Assembly: GCA_947449575.1 (NCBI GenBank)
Contig: CANFRV010000012.1
Location: 38,380 to 102,379 of the forward strand
Direction of reading: 5' to 3'
Origin: Flavobacteriales bacterium
GTDB lineage: Bacteria; Bacteroidota; Bacteroidia; Flavobacteriales_D; Crocinitomicaceae
Length of the DNA stretch: 64,000 nt
The notes beneath the pieces are model-generated. The model was given only the letters and a program-made list of their open reading frames with translations, was not told where the DNA came from and ran no database searches. Each line of letters opens with the position of its first letter. The stretch's first letter is position 1. Made by a program: the position numbers and the translations under genes. Below are positions 16,993 through 26,251 of this stretch, one piece after another.

Positions 16993-18043
16993 AAAAAACA
17001 ATATTATTTGGATTTAACCCCACGTGATAACTCGTTTCATATACGCCTGAACTTGAAAAAACACGGACATAGCCTGTATTTGAAAATCCCATTGCATCAA
17101 AACAATAAATTTTAGAATTGGAAGGTCTATATTTCACACCAAACAATGTGGTAAATTGACTGTTATCAATCAAGGACGGATTTGAAATGGTCTCAGAAAC
17201 GGCATCAAACAGCGCAATATTACTTGTAGATGTTGCATAATTATAATTACTAATCAGTAAGTTATCGCCCATTTTTTCTATTCCTGATGCCTCAAAAGGA
17301 AAAGTTGTTTCGACAAGATCTGTCACTGAATTAATTCGAACCATACGCGAAGGAATTGTTGAATAATTTCCTCTCGTAATCACATAAACATCTCCCTGAG
17401 AATCAGTGACAACTTTACCTGGATTTTTACCTACCGTGATTTTTTTTATTTCAGATAAACTACTCAAATTAATTACTGAAATAGTTGAATCTACATTTGG
17501 CGAATTTAACCCACCAGAATTGGATACATACAATTTGTTATTAGAAACAGATAAACCTTCTGGATTTGATCCAACTGCAATTCTTTTCGTAATACTTAAA
17601 CTGGCTGTATCAAGAACATCTACAAATCCATCATAACAGGTAATAAATGCTTTCGAACCATTAAAAACAATTGATCTTGGCTGCTTGGCTATGCTTCCAT
17701 TCATCATAGAAATTTGTTTAATAGAGGCTCCTGTTGCTTTATCCAAAACTTCTATCGTGCTGGAAACGTTTACAACTAAGTAAATTTTTCCTCCATATTC
17801 TTGCATGTCATTTCCTGTATCCCCCAAAAGTCGACTCGTTTTATTTGTGAAAAACAGATCATCTGAGCCTCCACTGGTAAAATCAACCCATGAAATTGTT
17901 GAATTATTTTGCTGAAAAAGTCCTTCACAGAGCACCAACATTCCATTCTTCATGACAGCTGGTGAAGTAGCAGATTGACACATCTGTTCTCGCTTACAGC
18001 CTGCGAATAGCAAGATTACTAAAAGAATTTTAATTGATTGCAT
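16985..18043 (-). CDS. BtuG-like YncE/DUF5074 beta-propeller lipoprotein
   Basis: 352 residues. Lipoprotein signal with lipobox LFAGC (Cys 16), then repeated propeller blades, e.g. TIEVLDKATGASIKQI, FVDVLDTASLSITKRI, TISVINLSSLSEIKKI with VGxNPxG turns (VGSNPEG, VGKNPGK). This matches the YncE-type seven-bladed propeller of BtuG, the Bacteroides surface lipoprotein that binds cobalamin tightly and forms a complex with BtuB. It overlaps btuB by 14 bp and the next gene by 8 bp, so translation is probably coupled. The family call follows from fold plus operon; cobalamin binding is inferred. Confidence 0.8.
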   Translation of the reverse strand: MQSIKILLVILLFAGCKREQMCQSATSPAVMKNGMLVLCEGLFQQNNSTISWVDFTSGGSDDLFFTNKTSRLLGDTGNDMQEYGGKIYLVVNVSSTIEVLDKATGASIKQISMMNGSIAKQPRSIVFNGSKAFITCYDGFVDVLDTASLSITKRIAVGSNPEGLSVSNNKLYVSNSGGLNSPNVDSTISVINLSSLSEIKKITVGKNPGKVVTDSQGDVYVITRGNYSTIPSRMVRINSVTDLVETTFPFEASGIEKMGDNLLISNYNYATSTSNIALFDAVSETISNPSLIDNSQFTTLFGVKYRPSNSKIYCFDAMGFSNTGYVRVFSSSGVYETSYHVGLNPNNIVFYD

Positions 18044-20006
18044 AACTCAAAGTAATTAAATAATTTCTTCCTGGCATTACAAAATAGCGCATGTATGCGT
18101 AAGAACTATTAAAAATATTTTTGACGGATAATTGAATTCTAAGAGCATGTTTCACAGGCAGTTTAATTTGCGTGAATAAGCTCACATCCATAATCGCGAA
18201 ACCATCAATTTTATTAGCAATTATGTTCTCAGTTAAGGAATAACGAAGCGAAGAAAGGGTAGTAGAAAAATGGATTCCTGTCTTTTTTCGCTGTATCGTA
18301 GCATCAAAATTTCCAATATGCCTTGGAATGTAAGCAACTTGATTCAAATATGTTGGAGAGTGTGAATCGGACACATCCACCGAATATTGATAGGTATAAT
18401 TCATCGTAAAATTCGTCGTCAATCTATTGCTATGTAGCGTATTGATTTGCATTCTTGATTCAAAACCAAAGGTATTTACGAAACCAATATTTTGCATCGA
18501 CCATACAAATAAATTTTTAGTGGGAATTGCTAAAATTTGATTTTCCACACGATTTGCAAAACCATTGACAAGTATATTTAGTTTTGAATCTCCTTCAAGC
18601 GGACGAGCAGAAATACCAAGTGAAAATTGATGTGCTTGCTCTGGTTTTAACTTCGTATTTCCTACTCCATTATAATATAATTCATTGAAAGAGGGCATTC
18701 TGAAGGAGTTACGATACCATGCTTTCAAAATCCATTTCCATTTTCCAAATTCAACTTTTTCAAGGGATAAAAATGGATTTACCTTCAAACGATTTTTTGC
18801 TCTTTCTCCTTGATCATTCTCTTCTATAATTTGTTGAGCAGAAATTTGAACTTCTGATTTCCATGTTTCTCGATTTAAATTCAAGCCAATTAATCCAAAA
18901 GTATGAAGTCTTCTAGGAGCTGCAGTATTCAATGTTGAAAATGTTAAATCACTATACTTAGTTTCTAAACCGCCAAAAAAGGCAGAACTGTTGAGCAGTA
19001 ATCGTTGAAAAGAAATTCCGCCTTGATATAAATTATTGGTATAAATAGCTGAAATCCCTCCCGTATTATTCAAAAAATAAGGGTCTGTATAATGCAACCA
19101 ATCATGATTATAACTTCCAAATAATCGATAAAAAAGCATTTTATACGTTTGAGAATAATCGATATTAACGACACTCGCTTGCGCAGATAATCTTTGATTA
19201 GCCGTTGTATTATATAAAATAATAGCTCCAGGCAAACCTTGGTCGGCACTATTGGTTCTACAAATCACTCGCAATCGCCCTTCCTTTTTCAATCTGAATC
19301 CGACAGTAAATCCTGAATACCAATCTACTAAATCATTATTATCTCGAATTCCGTTGTACGTTGTTTTTCCATTTTGAATAGAATAAGGGTATTTTCCATT
19401 GGCGGAACGATACTTTCCGAATACACTCATAAACATCTTTGCTTTCCCATATTTTAGCGAAATATAATTGTCTATTTCACCGAATGATCCAACCTTAGAG
19501 GATAATCTCATTTTAAATGGGTCCGTCGAAAAATTATTTTCAAACGTGTTCACAGAGACTGTACTTCCGTTAATATAGGATGATGGAGATAACAAAAATC
19601 CATTCTTGCCACCGACACTTAAAGTGATGGATTCTACATTATCCGTCTGTATTTGTCCTAAATTAATCTGACCTGTTTGCGTGTTTGAAATAGAGAATCC
19701 ATCGACAATAAACGTAGTATGTTGACTTCCCAAACCTCTCACAGATACTGTTTTTAAACCTCCTACTCCACCATAACTCTTTAAGGTTGTACCTGAGAAT
19801 TTTTGGATTATTACACCTAAATCTTCTGGCTGTGTCAATATAATTTGTTCTCGATTGAAGGTCTGTGAGGTGAGATCTAATGTCTTTAATCGATTAATTT
19901 CTAAAGCAGAAACACTCACTTCTGGTAATGAATTGATTGTATCTTGTCCATATCCTAGCATACAAACAAGAAATAAATTAAGAACCAAAAGTGAATATCG
20001 CATCAT
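18030..20006 (-). CDS. btuB: TonB-dependent cobalamin receptor BtuB-like
   Basis: 658 residues, the usual BtuB length. Signal peptide (1-20), plug domain (about 25-150: LPEVSVSALEI, TTLKSYGGVGGLKTVSVRGLGSQHTTFIVDG split over adjacent strands), and a barrel of about 500 residues ending with a strand RNYLITLSYAIN. There is no carboxypeptidase-like N-terminal extension. Its start overlaps the stop of the DUF4465-like gene (TAATG), and it is followed by the BtuG-like gene. The cobalamin riboswitch upstream of the operon identifies the substrate. Confidence 0.88.
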   Translation of the reverse strand: MMRYSLLVLNLFLVCMLGYGQDTINSLPEVSVSALEINRLKTLDLTSQTFNREQIILTQPEDLGVIIQKFSGTTLKSYGGVGGLKTVSVRGLGSQHTTFIVDGFSISNTQTGQINLGQIQTDNVESITLSVGGKNGFLLSPSSYINGSTVSVNTFENNFSTDPFKMRLSSKVGSFGEIDNYISLKYGKAKMFMSVFGKYRSANGKYPYSIQNGKTTYNGIRDNNDLVDWYSGFTVGFRLKKEGRLRVICRTNSADQGLPGAIILYNTTANQRLSAQASVVNIDYSQTYKMLFYRLFGSYNHDWLHYTDPYFLNNTGGISAIYTNNLYQGGISFQRLLLNSSAFFGGLETKYSDLTFSTLNTAAPRRLHTFGLIGLNLNRETWKSEVQISAQQIIEENDQGERAKNRLKVNPFLSLEKVEFGKWKWILKAWYRNSFRMPSFNELYYNGVGNTKLKPEQAHQFSLGISARPLEGDSKLNILVNGFANRVENQILAIPTKNLFVWSMQNIGFVNTFGFESRMQINTLHSNRLTTNFTMNYTYQYSVDVSDSHSPTYLNQVAYIPRHIGNFDATIQRKKTGIHFSTTLSSLRYSLTENIIANKIDGFAIMDVSLFTQIKLPVKHALRIQLSVKNIFNSSYAYMRYFVMPGRNYLITLSYAIN

Positions 20007-20968
20007 TATTTAATGATATTCTGAATAAAAAATCCCTTTTCATTCGTGATCTTCATAGTATATGACCCACTGGACAAGTTAGAAACTTCTATAGTGGTAG
20101 CCCCTGAATAGTAAGAAGTTAGCACACTCTTTCCTGCCACATCATAAATTTCAATGATCCCAGATTCTCCTTTGACATGCAATTGATCTGCCATTGGATT
20201 TGGATAGACTGTAATTCCTGAAATCGTGTTTTCTGAAAGTCCTGTGCTCTTATTAATCGTCAAATTATCAATCGCAAAATAAGCTGGGGTATTCATGCCA
20301 AAGTCTCCATTATCAGACGATTCAAGTAAAAAAGATATCGAATACACCTTTTCCGTAATAAAGGATAAATCTATAGAATGCCATGTATTTACAATGTAAT
20401 CTTGTGCATCATCGGTGAAACGAAAATCTGCTAAATAAAATTCTACTGAGTCAATTTTTCTTCCGTTCTCGGCATGAGCGAAGATCCACACTTTGTAATA
20501 ATCTTCTCCATTGGTGCCATCTGTAATTCCATTAGCATCAGTGAGGGATCCAAATTTCTTACTATATGTATCTCCATCTCTCATCGAAATAGCGGTAAAC
20601 GTTGTATTTGTAATTTCAAGTGAATCCAAATCAACTCCTTGACTAGCAAATGAAATTGTCCCAGCTGGATAATAAACGGCATAATTCGACGAGCCTGAGC
20701 CAGAACCCGCGAATGCACTATATTGATTCAAATATCCAGGGGTTGTGACATCCGTCATATTCGAAATCGCAAAACCATTCCATGAGTCCCAACTAGAATT
20801 ATAATCATTTGAAAAAACTACTCCATTCTCAATAAAACCGCCAGAACCTGAAGATCCATAATTAAACGATTCTGGTGCTAAAATAACACCTTCGAACCCA
20901 ATAGTCTGTTGAGCATGCATGAAAAGTGTTGTGAAAATTGTAAAAACTGAAAAATAAATTTTCTTCAT
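20006..20968 (-). CDS. DUF4465-like T9SS-sorted protein, first gene of cobalamin operon
   Basis: 320 residues: signal peptide (1-19, ending MHA), a beta-sandwich of about 20-240 with the DUF4465 pattern (FEGVILAPESFNYGSSG, GFAISNMTDVTTPGYLNQYSA, FRFTDDAQDYIVNTWHSIDL, YFAIDNLTI), and a C-terminal type A sorting domain (VYPNPMADQLHVKG ... GSYTMKITNEKGFFIQNIIK). DUF4465 proteins occur in Bacteroidota next to TonB receptors and in riboswitch-led cobalamin loci. It is nearest the riboswitch and translationally coupled to btuB. It is probably a surface cobalamin-handling protein; the molecular role is unknown. Confidence 0.75.
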   Translation of the reverse strand: MKKIYFSVFTIFTTLFMHAQQTIGFEGVILAPESFNYGSSGSGGFIENGVVFSNDYNSSWDSWNGFAISNMTDVTTPGYLNQYSAFAGSGSGSSNYAVYYPAGTISFASQGVDLDSLEITNTTFTAISMRDGDTYSKKFGSLTDANGITDGTNGEDYYKVWIFAHAENGRKIDSVEFYLADFRFTDDAQDYIVNTWHSIDLSFITEKVYSISFLLESSDNGDFGMNTPAYFAIDNLTINKSTGLSENTISGITVYPNPMADQLHVKGESGIIEIYDVAGKSVLTSYYSGATTIEVSNLSSGSYTMKITNEKGFFIQNIIK

Positions 20969-21084
20969 AACTTTAATTATTACTAAAATAAATAAAAATG
21001 AAGATTTCAGTTCAAGCCAAGCATGTCTTTGAACCTAGGAATACAAAAGTATATCCGACTTTTATCTGAAGTCTTCAACAAATA

Positions 21085-21240
21085 ACAACCTTGGCAGGTA
21101 TTCTGACTCTCATCAACTCGATTTCGTCTTCCCAGTTTTTACACCAGTGACATAGTAAAATCGATATTACGATGATTACAGCTGCAGACACAGTTTCGGA
21201 TTTACACCGAATTCCCTTTTATTCCACGCAGTGGTACCAT
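21085..21240 (-). ncRNA. Cobalamin riboswitch
   Basis: Read on the minus strand, the region has the order of conserved elements of the AdoCbl aptamer: GGAATTCGGTGTAAATCCGAAACTGT, then a CACTG element, GGGAAGACGA, and the B12 box GTCAGAATACCTGCC (21107-21093). It lies about 115 nt before the DUF4465-like start and controls the four-gene uptake operon. A GCCAAG at the end of the B12 box can pair with CTTGGC at 21021-21016, which may form part of the switch. Boundaries are approximate. Confidence 0.92.
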
Positions 21241-21250
21241 AAATCTAGTG

Positions 21251-21283
21251 TAAAGATAGTGTTTAGATTGCAATCACCTCCAA
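21251..21283 (-). promoter_or_regulatory. Promoter of the cobalamin operon
   Basis: Minus-strand TTG (21283-21281), a 22-bp spacer and TATCTTTA (21258-21251), one mismatch from TAnnTTTG, ending 10 bp before the aptamer. Confidence 0.5.
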
Positions 21284-21410
21284 TTTCGACTTTATTTTAA
21301 AAAAAGCCACTTTTAAAAAAATAAAAAAAATAAAATTTTATATAACTATTCGATCTTTTATTCGTTATAAGGATATATGATATTGAGCTATTTTTTAATA
21401 TTTTTTTGTC

Positions 21411-21767
21411 ATGAATGCGAAAAACATACAACGAGTCAATGAAGCGATTTACATCTTACGAAATTTCATTGATCTAAGTGCTCAGTTATTGCCTTTTTTA
21501 AGCGAACTGCACTACTCAAAAAAGGTCCTGACAGATGCGGATCTTGAAGATAAAAAGAATATCATTGAAGTTTTCGAGACGTATTCCTTTGATCAGGAAA
21601 CATCGCGAATATTGATGAATTCACCCATTCTCGAAAAAATCCAAAAGTCCTTCACATCTATTATCGATTCTAAAAGTTCGAGAGATAAATCTAAACGAGA
21701 ATTGTTAGAATTTAGAAAAGAGCACAAGAAATTAATGAGAAGTTGGACATTGATAGATGCTAATTAA
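21411..21767 (+). CDS. Hypothetical protein, helical
   Basis: 118 residues; unknown family. Mostly predicted helix with no signal peptide, no membrane segment and a basic C-terminal third (SSRDKSKRELLEFRKEHKKLMRSW), so probably cytosolic. It follows the riboswitch region divergently, at 171 bp from the aptamer edge, and precedes queE by 111 bp. The ATG at 21411 is the first; an even codon pattern and lack of overlap with other genes support it as real. Confidence 0.5.
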   Translation: MNAKNIQRVNEAIYILRNFIDLSAQLLPFLSELHYSKKVLTDADLEDKKNIIEVFETYSFDQETSRILMNSPILEKIQKSFTSIIDSKSSRDKSKRELLEFRKEHKKLMRSWTLIDAN

Positions 21768-21866
21768 ATAATTTAGATAAACCGACTAATCATGAAATCG
21801 TTTTTCCTGCCCTACTATAAATAGCAGAAACTAGTATTTATTAAGTCCAAATCCTCAATAAAATCT

Positions 21867-21874
21867 TATTTTTG
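21867..21874 (+). promoter_or_regulatory. -7 box directly before queE
   Basis: TATTTTTG, a full TAnnTTTG match, ending 4 nt before the first ATG of queE. Transcription would begin at or very near the ATG, suggesting a leaderless mRNA. No clear -33 TTG. Confidence 0.45.
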
Positions 21875-21878
21875 TTAC

Positions 21879-22502
21879 ATGATTCAGAAAAAAATAGACA
21901 CAACTGTTGAACTTCCAATAATGGAATTTTTTTATACAATTCAAGGTGAGGGCTTTTATGCCGGAAGAGCGGCATTCTTTATTAGAATTGCGGGTTGTGA
22001 TGTCGGTTGCGTATGGTGTGACGTAAAAGAAAGTTGGGATTCTGAAAAACATTCATTACAAACAATAGACTTTTTAATTCAAGAGGTTTTAAATTCAGGG
22101 ACAGATTTCGTTGTTATCACGGGAGGAGAACCCGCAATGTACGATTTAACAGAATTGACGCGGAGATTAAAAAATAATAACATTGAAGTTGCCATGGAAA
22201 CATCTGGCTGCTATGAGTTAATTGGCCAGATTGATTGGTATTGCTTTTCTCCGAAGAAATTTAAAAAACCTGTTGAACAAGCATTTCAAATCGCTTCTGA
22301 ATTAAAAGTGATTATTAGTCATCCATCTGATTTTCAATGGGCTGAAGAAAATGCGGCTAAAATTAATTCATCTTGCAAAATGTATCTTCAACCAGAATGG
22401 TCAAAACAGGAACGGTTTTTGCCTGAAATCATCGACTATGTTAAGAATAATCCTAAATGGCGAATTTCCTTGCAGACGCATAAATTCATGGAAATCCCTT
22501 GA
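21879..22502 (+). CDS. queE: 7-carboxy-7-deazaguanine synthase QueE
   Basis: 207 residues. A radical SAM enzyme that forms 7-carboxy-7-deazaguanine from carboxytetrahydropterin in queuosine biosynthesis. The QueE-type cluster motif is present: EGFYAGRAAFFIR then C40, C44 and C47 (GCDVGCVWCD), with GGEP at 82-85 and SPKKFKKP. Length is normal. The alternative start Met15 would leave only two residues before the conserved YTIQGEG block. No other queuosine genes are adjacent. Confidence 0.95.
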   Translation: MIQKKIDTTVELPIMEFFYTIQGEGFYAGRAAFFIRIAGCDVGCVWCDVKESWDSEKHSLQTIDFLIQEVLNSGTDFVVITGGEPAMYDLTELTRRLKNNNIEVAMETSGCYELIGQIDWYCFSPKKFKKPVEQAFQIASELKVIISHPSDFQWAEENAAKINSSCKMYLQPEWSKQERFLPEIIDYVKNNPKWRISLQTHKFMEIP

Positions 22503-22594
22503 ATTATTTGTAGAACGAAACAAAAAAAGTTCTTTTTGCGTATCACCTGAAATAGACGAAAATCAATATGAATAGTAAAACAAATAATCTACTT

Positions 22595-24610
22595 ATGAAA
22601 ACATTTTTGTTACTAGTTCAAATTTTAGTATTCGCAGCGTGCAGTGTTGCTCAAGGTCAATATTCTAGTTCAAACAAAAAAGCAATCGCTCTGTTTGAAG
22701 AAGGAATGCAAATGGGAAATACAAAAGACCTTAAAACGGGATACCCAAGGTTTCAAGATGGAATCAACATCCTACTCAAATCTATTGAGAAAGACCCTAA
22801 ATTTTGGGAACCCTATATTCTTATTGCGGAATTTTATGAGGCATTGGGTAAAAATAAAGAAGCTATTCAATATTTTGAAATGACCTTAGCTATAAATCCT
22901 AATCATAGCTCCACTGGAAGTACTTTTTTTTACTTAGCTAATTCTCAAAAACTTATAGGAGATTATGAAGGAGCTATTAAAAATTTAGACTTTTACATTA
23001 GTAATCGCAACGCAAATCCTGATATGGTCAATCAGGCTTACTTGATGAGAGAAGATTGTCTTTTCGCACAGGAGGCCATGAAAAACCCTCTTCCATTTAC
23101 GCCAATTAATATGGGACAAGGCGTTAATACTGCTGATCCAGAGTATTACCCAACAATTACTGTGGATGGAAAAACAATTTTATTTACTAGAAGAATTGAT
23201 GATGCGCGAGTTCCGGTCTATAAAGAACAAGAAGATTTTTACGTTTCGCAACTGAGTGATAAAAACATTTGGGGAACTGCTGTTGCAATGCCTTCAAATA
23301 TTAATACCTTGTTAAACGAAGGTGCTCCAACTATTTCTGCAGATGGACGTTCTCTTATTTTTGTTGCTTGTTCTGGTCAATCAGATGATGCTGACTACGG
23401 AGAAGGAAGAACGGGAAAAGGAAGTTGTGATATTTTTTACACTAAAAAACTAGGAAATCGTTGGTCAGATCCTGTTAACTTGCCAGGAAATGTTAATTCT
23501 TATTCGTGGGAGTCTCAGCCGTCACTTTCATCGGATGGAAAAACACTTTACTTTATCAGAAGGGTGAGTAAAAAAGGGGAAATGCCAAATTCTGATATTT
23601 TTGTTGTGCACCTAAAGGAAAATGGATATTGGGGCACTCCTGAACGATTACCTTCGATAATTAATACCGAACATGAAGAAGAATCTGTGTTAATTCATCC
23701 AGATGGAAGAACATTATATTTTGCTTCTAGAGGACATGTAGGTATGGGAGGTTCTGATTTATACATGTCTCATTTAGAAGATAATGGCACTTGGACAAAA
23801 CCTCTTAATTTGGGTTATCCGATCAACACATTAGCAGATGAAAATTCATTAATGGTTTCTCCAGATGGTGAAATTGGTTTCTTTGCTTCAAATCGAGGGG
23901 GTGGTTTTGGAGATTTGGATATTTATTGGTTTAATATGCCAGAAAATTTACGTCCAACGAAAACTTTGTATTTTGAAGGAAAAGTATTTGACGTGACAAA
24001 TAATAAACCGCTTGCTGGTAAATTTAGATTGATTGATCTAAAAACAAGTAAGGAAGTGATTTATTCAGAAGCAGATGCAACCAATGGCGAATTTATGGTC
24101 TCACTTCCCGTAAATTGCGACTATGCTTTAAACGTATCGTTCCCAGGTTATAATTTCTTCTCTCAAAATTTTAACATGACAAATCCAGAAGGATTGGAAG
24201 CTGTTCACATGGATGTACCCATGATTCCTATTACTAGTTCACAACCCACAATCCTAAAAAATGTGTTTTTCGACTTAGCAAAAGCAACCTTAAGAACGGA
24301 ATCATTTGTTGAATTAAATAAACTTCGTGACTGGTTACTCTTAAATCCTACGATTAATATAGAATTGGGCGGGCATACAGATACACGAGGTGATGCAACA
24401 GAAAATCAAGTCTTATCAAACAATCGTGCGAAAGCAGTGTACGATTATTTAATTAACCAAGGAATTGTTGCCACACGATTATCATTTATTGGGTACGGTG
24501 AAACCGTTACTATTAATTCTGACGCTGATATCGCCAAACTTTCGACTGAAAAATTGAAAGAAGCAGCGCATCAGGAAAATCGTAGAACTGAATACAAAAT
24601 CATTAAATAG
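22595..24610 (+). CDS. PorE-like outer-membrane protein: TPR, PD40 propeller, CRD, OmpA
   Basis: 671 residues from the ATG at 22595; the ATG at 22568 would add nine polar residues before the signal. The signal MKTFLLLVQILVFAAC has a plausible lipobox. Domains in order: TPR repeats (about 30-150), a WD40/PD40 propeller (about 170-430, with repeated TISADGRSLIFVA, SLSSDGKTLYFIRR, LIHPDGRTLYFASRG, MVSPDGEIGFFASNRG blades), a carboxypeptidase-regulatory-like domain (about 460-550) and an OmpA peptidoglycan-binding domain (about 555-671, GGHTDTRGDATENQ ... NNRAKAVYDYL). This order matches PorE of the type IX secretion system, but such proteins have paralogues, so T9SS membership is probable rather than certain. 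Confidence 0.75.
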   Translation: MKTFLLLVQILVFAACSVAQGQYSSSNKKAIALFEEGMQMGNTKDLKTGYPRFQDGINILLKSIEKDPKFWEPYILIAEFYEALGKNKEAIQYFEMTLAINPNHSSTGSTFFYLANSQKLIGDYEGAIKNLDFYISNRNANPDMVNQAYLMREDCLFAQEAMKNPLPFTPINMGQGVNTADPEYYPTITVDGKTILFTRRIDDARVPVYKEQEDFYVSQLSDKNIWGTAVAMPSNINTLLNEGAPTISADGRSLIFVACSGQSDDADYGEGRTGKGSCDIFYTKKLGNRWSDPVNLPGNVNSYSWESQPSLSSDGKTLYFIRRVSKKGEMPNSDIFVVHLKENGYWGTPERLPSIINTEHEEESVLIHPDGRTLYFASRGHVGMGGSDLYMSHLEDNGTWTKPLNLGYPINTLADENSLMVSPDGEIGFFASNRGGGFGDLDIYWFNMPENLRPTKTLYFEGKVFDVTNNKPLAGKFRLIDLKTSKEVIYSEADATNGEFMVSLPVNCDYALNVSFPGYNFFSQNFNMTNPEGLEAVHMDVPMIPITSSQPTILKNVFFDLAKATLRTESFVELNKLRDWLLLNPTINIELGGHTDTRGDATENQVLSNNRAKAVYDYLINQGIVATRLSFIGYGETVTINSDADIAKLSTEKLKEAAHQENRRTEYKIIK

Positions 24611-24613
24611 AAT

Positions 24614-25591
24614 ATGAATTTCCTTCGCCTTATTCGACCTATAAATTTATTAATCATTGCTTTTACGATGTATAGCACGCGTGTATTTTTATACGTGTAT
24701 GAACATTTTTTTGAAACACAATTATTTGCGAAGGAAGGTGAAAGTTTTGATTTCTTCTTATTGGTTTTTTCAACAATTCTAATTGCAGCAGCGGGAAACA
24801 TAATCAATGATTATTTCGATGTAAAAGCAGATCGAATTAACAAACCAGAGAAACTTATTATTACAAAGTATATCACAAGAAGATGGGCTATCCTGAATCA
24901 TTGGATTTTGAATGGTATTGCCTTCTCGATTGCCGTCTATTTAAGTGTCCGAAATCAAACGTTCTGGTATGTTTTTATTCATCTATTATCAATAAATTCT
25001 CTTTGGTTTTATAGTATGTCTTTTAAAAGAAAACTGTTGATTGGAAATATTACCATCGCATTTTTAACCGCTTTAGTTCCCGTGTTATGTGGTGTTCATT
25101 TTTATATTCAAAGCCAATTCCCTTCGGGTGAAATACAAGAAACAGCTACACCTATCTCCTACTGGATATACCATTTATTGAACCACGGCCATTATATTTT
25201 CATTTTAGCTTTTTTTGCTTTTACAACCAATTTAGCAAGAGAAATAATAAAAGACATTGAAGATATTGAAGGCGATAAAGTATTACATTCAAGAACATTA
25301 CCAATTATTTACGGAGCGCAAAAATCGAAATTAATAGCGGGAATTATACTTTTCTTATCACCCATTTTCTTTATAATCTTATTTCTATTGAAATTAAAAA
25401 ATGACGGTTTATTTTTTCAAAATTTACTCATATTTTTACCTGTCGTAATTTCTTTATTTTTAAATATAGTATCTGCTTTACTTCTTATTAAATCAGTTAC
25501 TCGTAAAGAATTAAAAACGGTCGAACTTTTTGTGAAACTAGCAATGTTTATGGGGTTATTACTACCCTTTTATTGGATACTTATTTCGTAA
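24614..25591 (+). CDS. UbiA-family prenyltransferase
   Basis: 325 residues, with about 8-9 membrane helices. Both Asp-rich motifs of the family are present: NIINDYFDVKADRINKP (about 58-74) and DIEDIEGDKVLHSRTLPI (about 217-234). It transfers a prenyl chain to an acceptor. Bacteroidota members are often labelled geranylgeranylglycerol-phosphate geranylgeranyltransferase; the acceptor here cannot be told from sequence. It starts 3 bp after the PorE-like stop and ends in TAATG overlap with maf, so the three genes are probably one operon. Confidence 0.85.
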   Translation: MNFLRLIRPINLLIIAFTMYSTRVFLYVYEHFFETQLFAKEGESFDFFLLVFSTILIAAAGNIINDYFDVKADRINKPEKLIITKYITRRWAILNHWILNGIAFSIAVYLSVRNQTFWYVFIHLLSINSLWFYSMSFKRKLLIGNITIAFLTALVPVLCGVHFYIQSQFPSGEIQETATPISYWIYHLLNHGHYIFILAFFAFTTNLAREIIKDIEDIEGDKVLHSRTLPIIYGAQKSKLIAGIILFLSPIFFIILFLLKLKNDGLFFQNLLIFLPVVISLFLNIVSALLLIKSVTRKELKTVELFVKLAMFMGLLLPFYWILIS

Positions 25592-26160
25592 TGATTAAAA
25601 ACAAAAAATTAATTTTAGGTTCTAAATCGCCTAGAAGAAAAGAATTACTTGAAGGCTTAGGAATCCCATTCACAATTCGCACGAAAGATACAGACGAATC
25701 ATTTCCTGCTTCTACTCCCCCTTTTGATGTTCCTTTGTTCATTGCTAATAAAAAAGCAAACGCATTGAAAGAAGAAGTAGCAAATGACGAAATTATTTTG
25801 TGCGCAGACACGGTCGTCATTATCAATAACACCATTTTAGGTAAACCAATTGATGAAAATGAGGCAATCACCATGCTTCAATTGTTATCAGGCAAAACGC
25901 ATGATGTCATTACAGGTGTAGTAATCGCATCCAAGGACAAAACAGTGATGTTTGATGTAACTACCAAAGTGACTTTTAAAACACTTGATACAGAAGAAAT
26001 TAAACACTATGTTGTCCACTACAAACCTTTTGATAAAGCAGGTGCGTATGGCATTCAAGAATGGATTGGTTTTATAGGTGTGGCAACGATTACTGGCTCC
26101 TACTTTAATGTTGTTGGACTACCTACGCATGAAGTGTATGAAGCATTAAAATCGTTTTAA
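25591..26160 (+). CDS. maf: Maf family nucleotide pyrophosphatase
   Basis: 189 residues from the ATG at 25591, which overlaps the previous stop by one base (TAATG); the in-frame ATG at 25573 lies inside the previous gene. Maf motifs: LGSKSPRRKELLEGLG near the start, ADTVVIINNTILGKP in the middle and KPFDKAGAYGIQEW near residue 150. Maf proteins hydrolyse dTTP, UTP or modified nucleotides as housecleaning enzymes. Length is normal. Confidence 0.95.
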   Translation: MIKNKKLILGSKSPRRKELLEGLGIPFTIRTKDTDESFPASTPPFDVPLFIANKKANALKEEVANDEIILCADTVVIINNTILGKPIDENEAITMLQLLSGKTHDVITGVVIASKDKTVMFDVTTKVTFKTLDTEEIKHYVVHYKPFDKAGAYGIQEWIGFIGVATITGSYFNVVGLPTHEVYEALKSF

Positions 26161-26200
26161 ATTGACGTGATTACTGTGCTATCTCACTTTATCAAACAAA

Positions 26201-26230
26201 AAAAGCCGTATTTAAATTAAACACGGCTTT
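26201..26230. terminator. Bidirectional terminator between maf and the OmpA gene
   Basis: AAAGCCGT/ACGGCTTT stem with an A/T-rich loop and T/A tails on either side, placed between two convergent stops (26160 and 26252). Confidence 0.75.
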
Positions 26231-26251
26231 CAAATTATTTAAAACTCCTTT

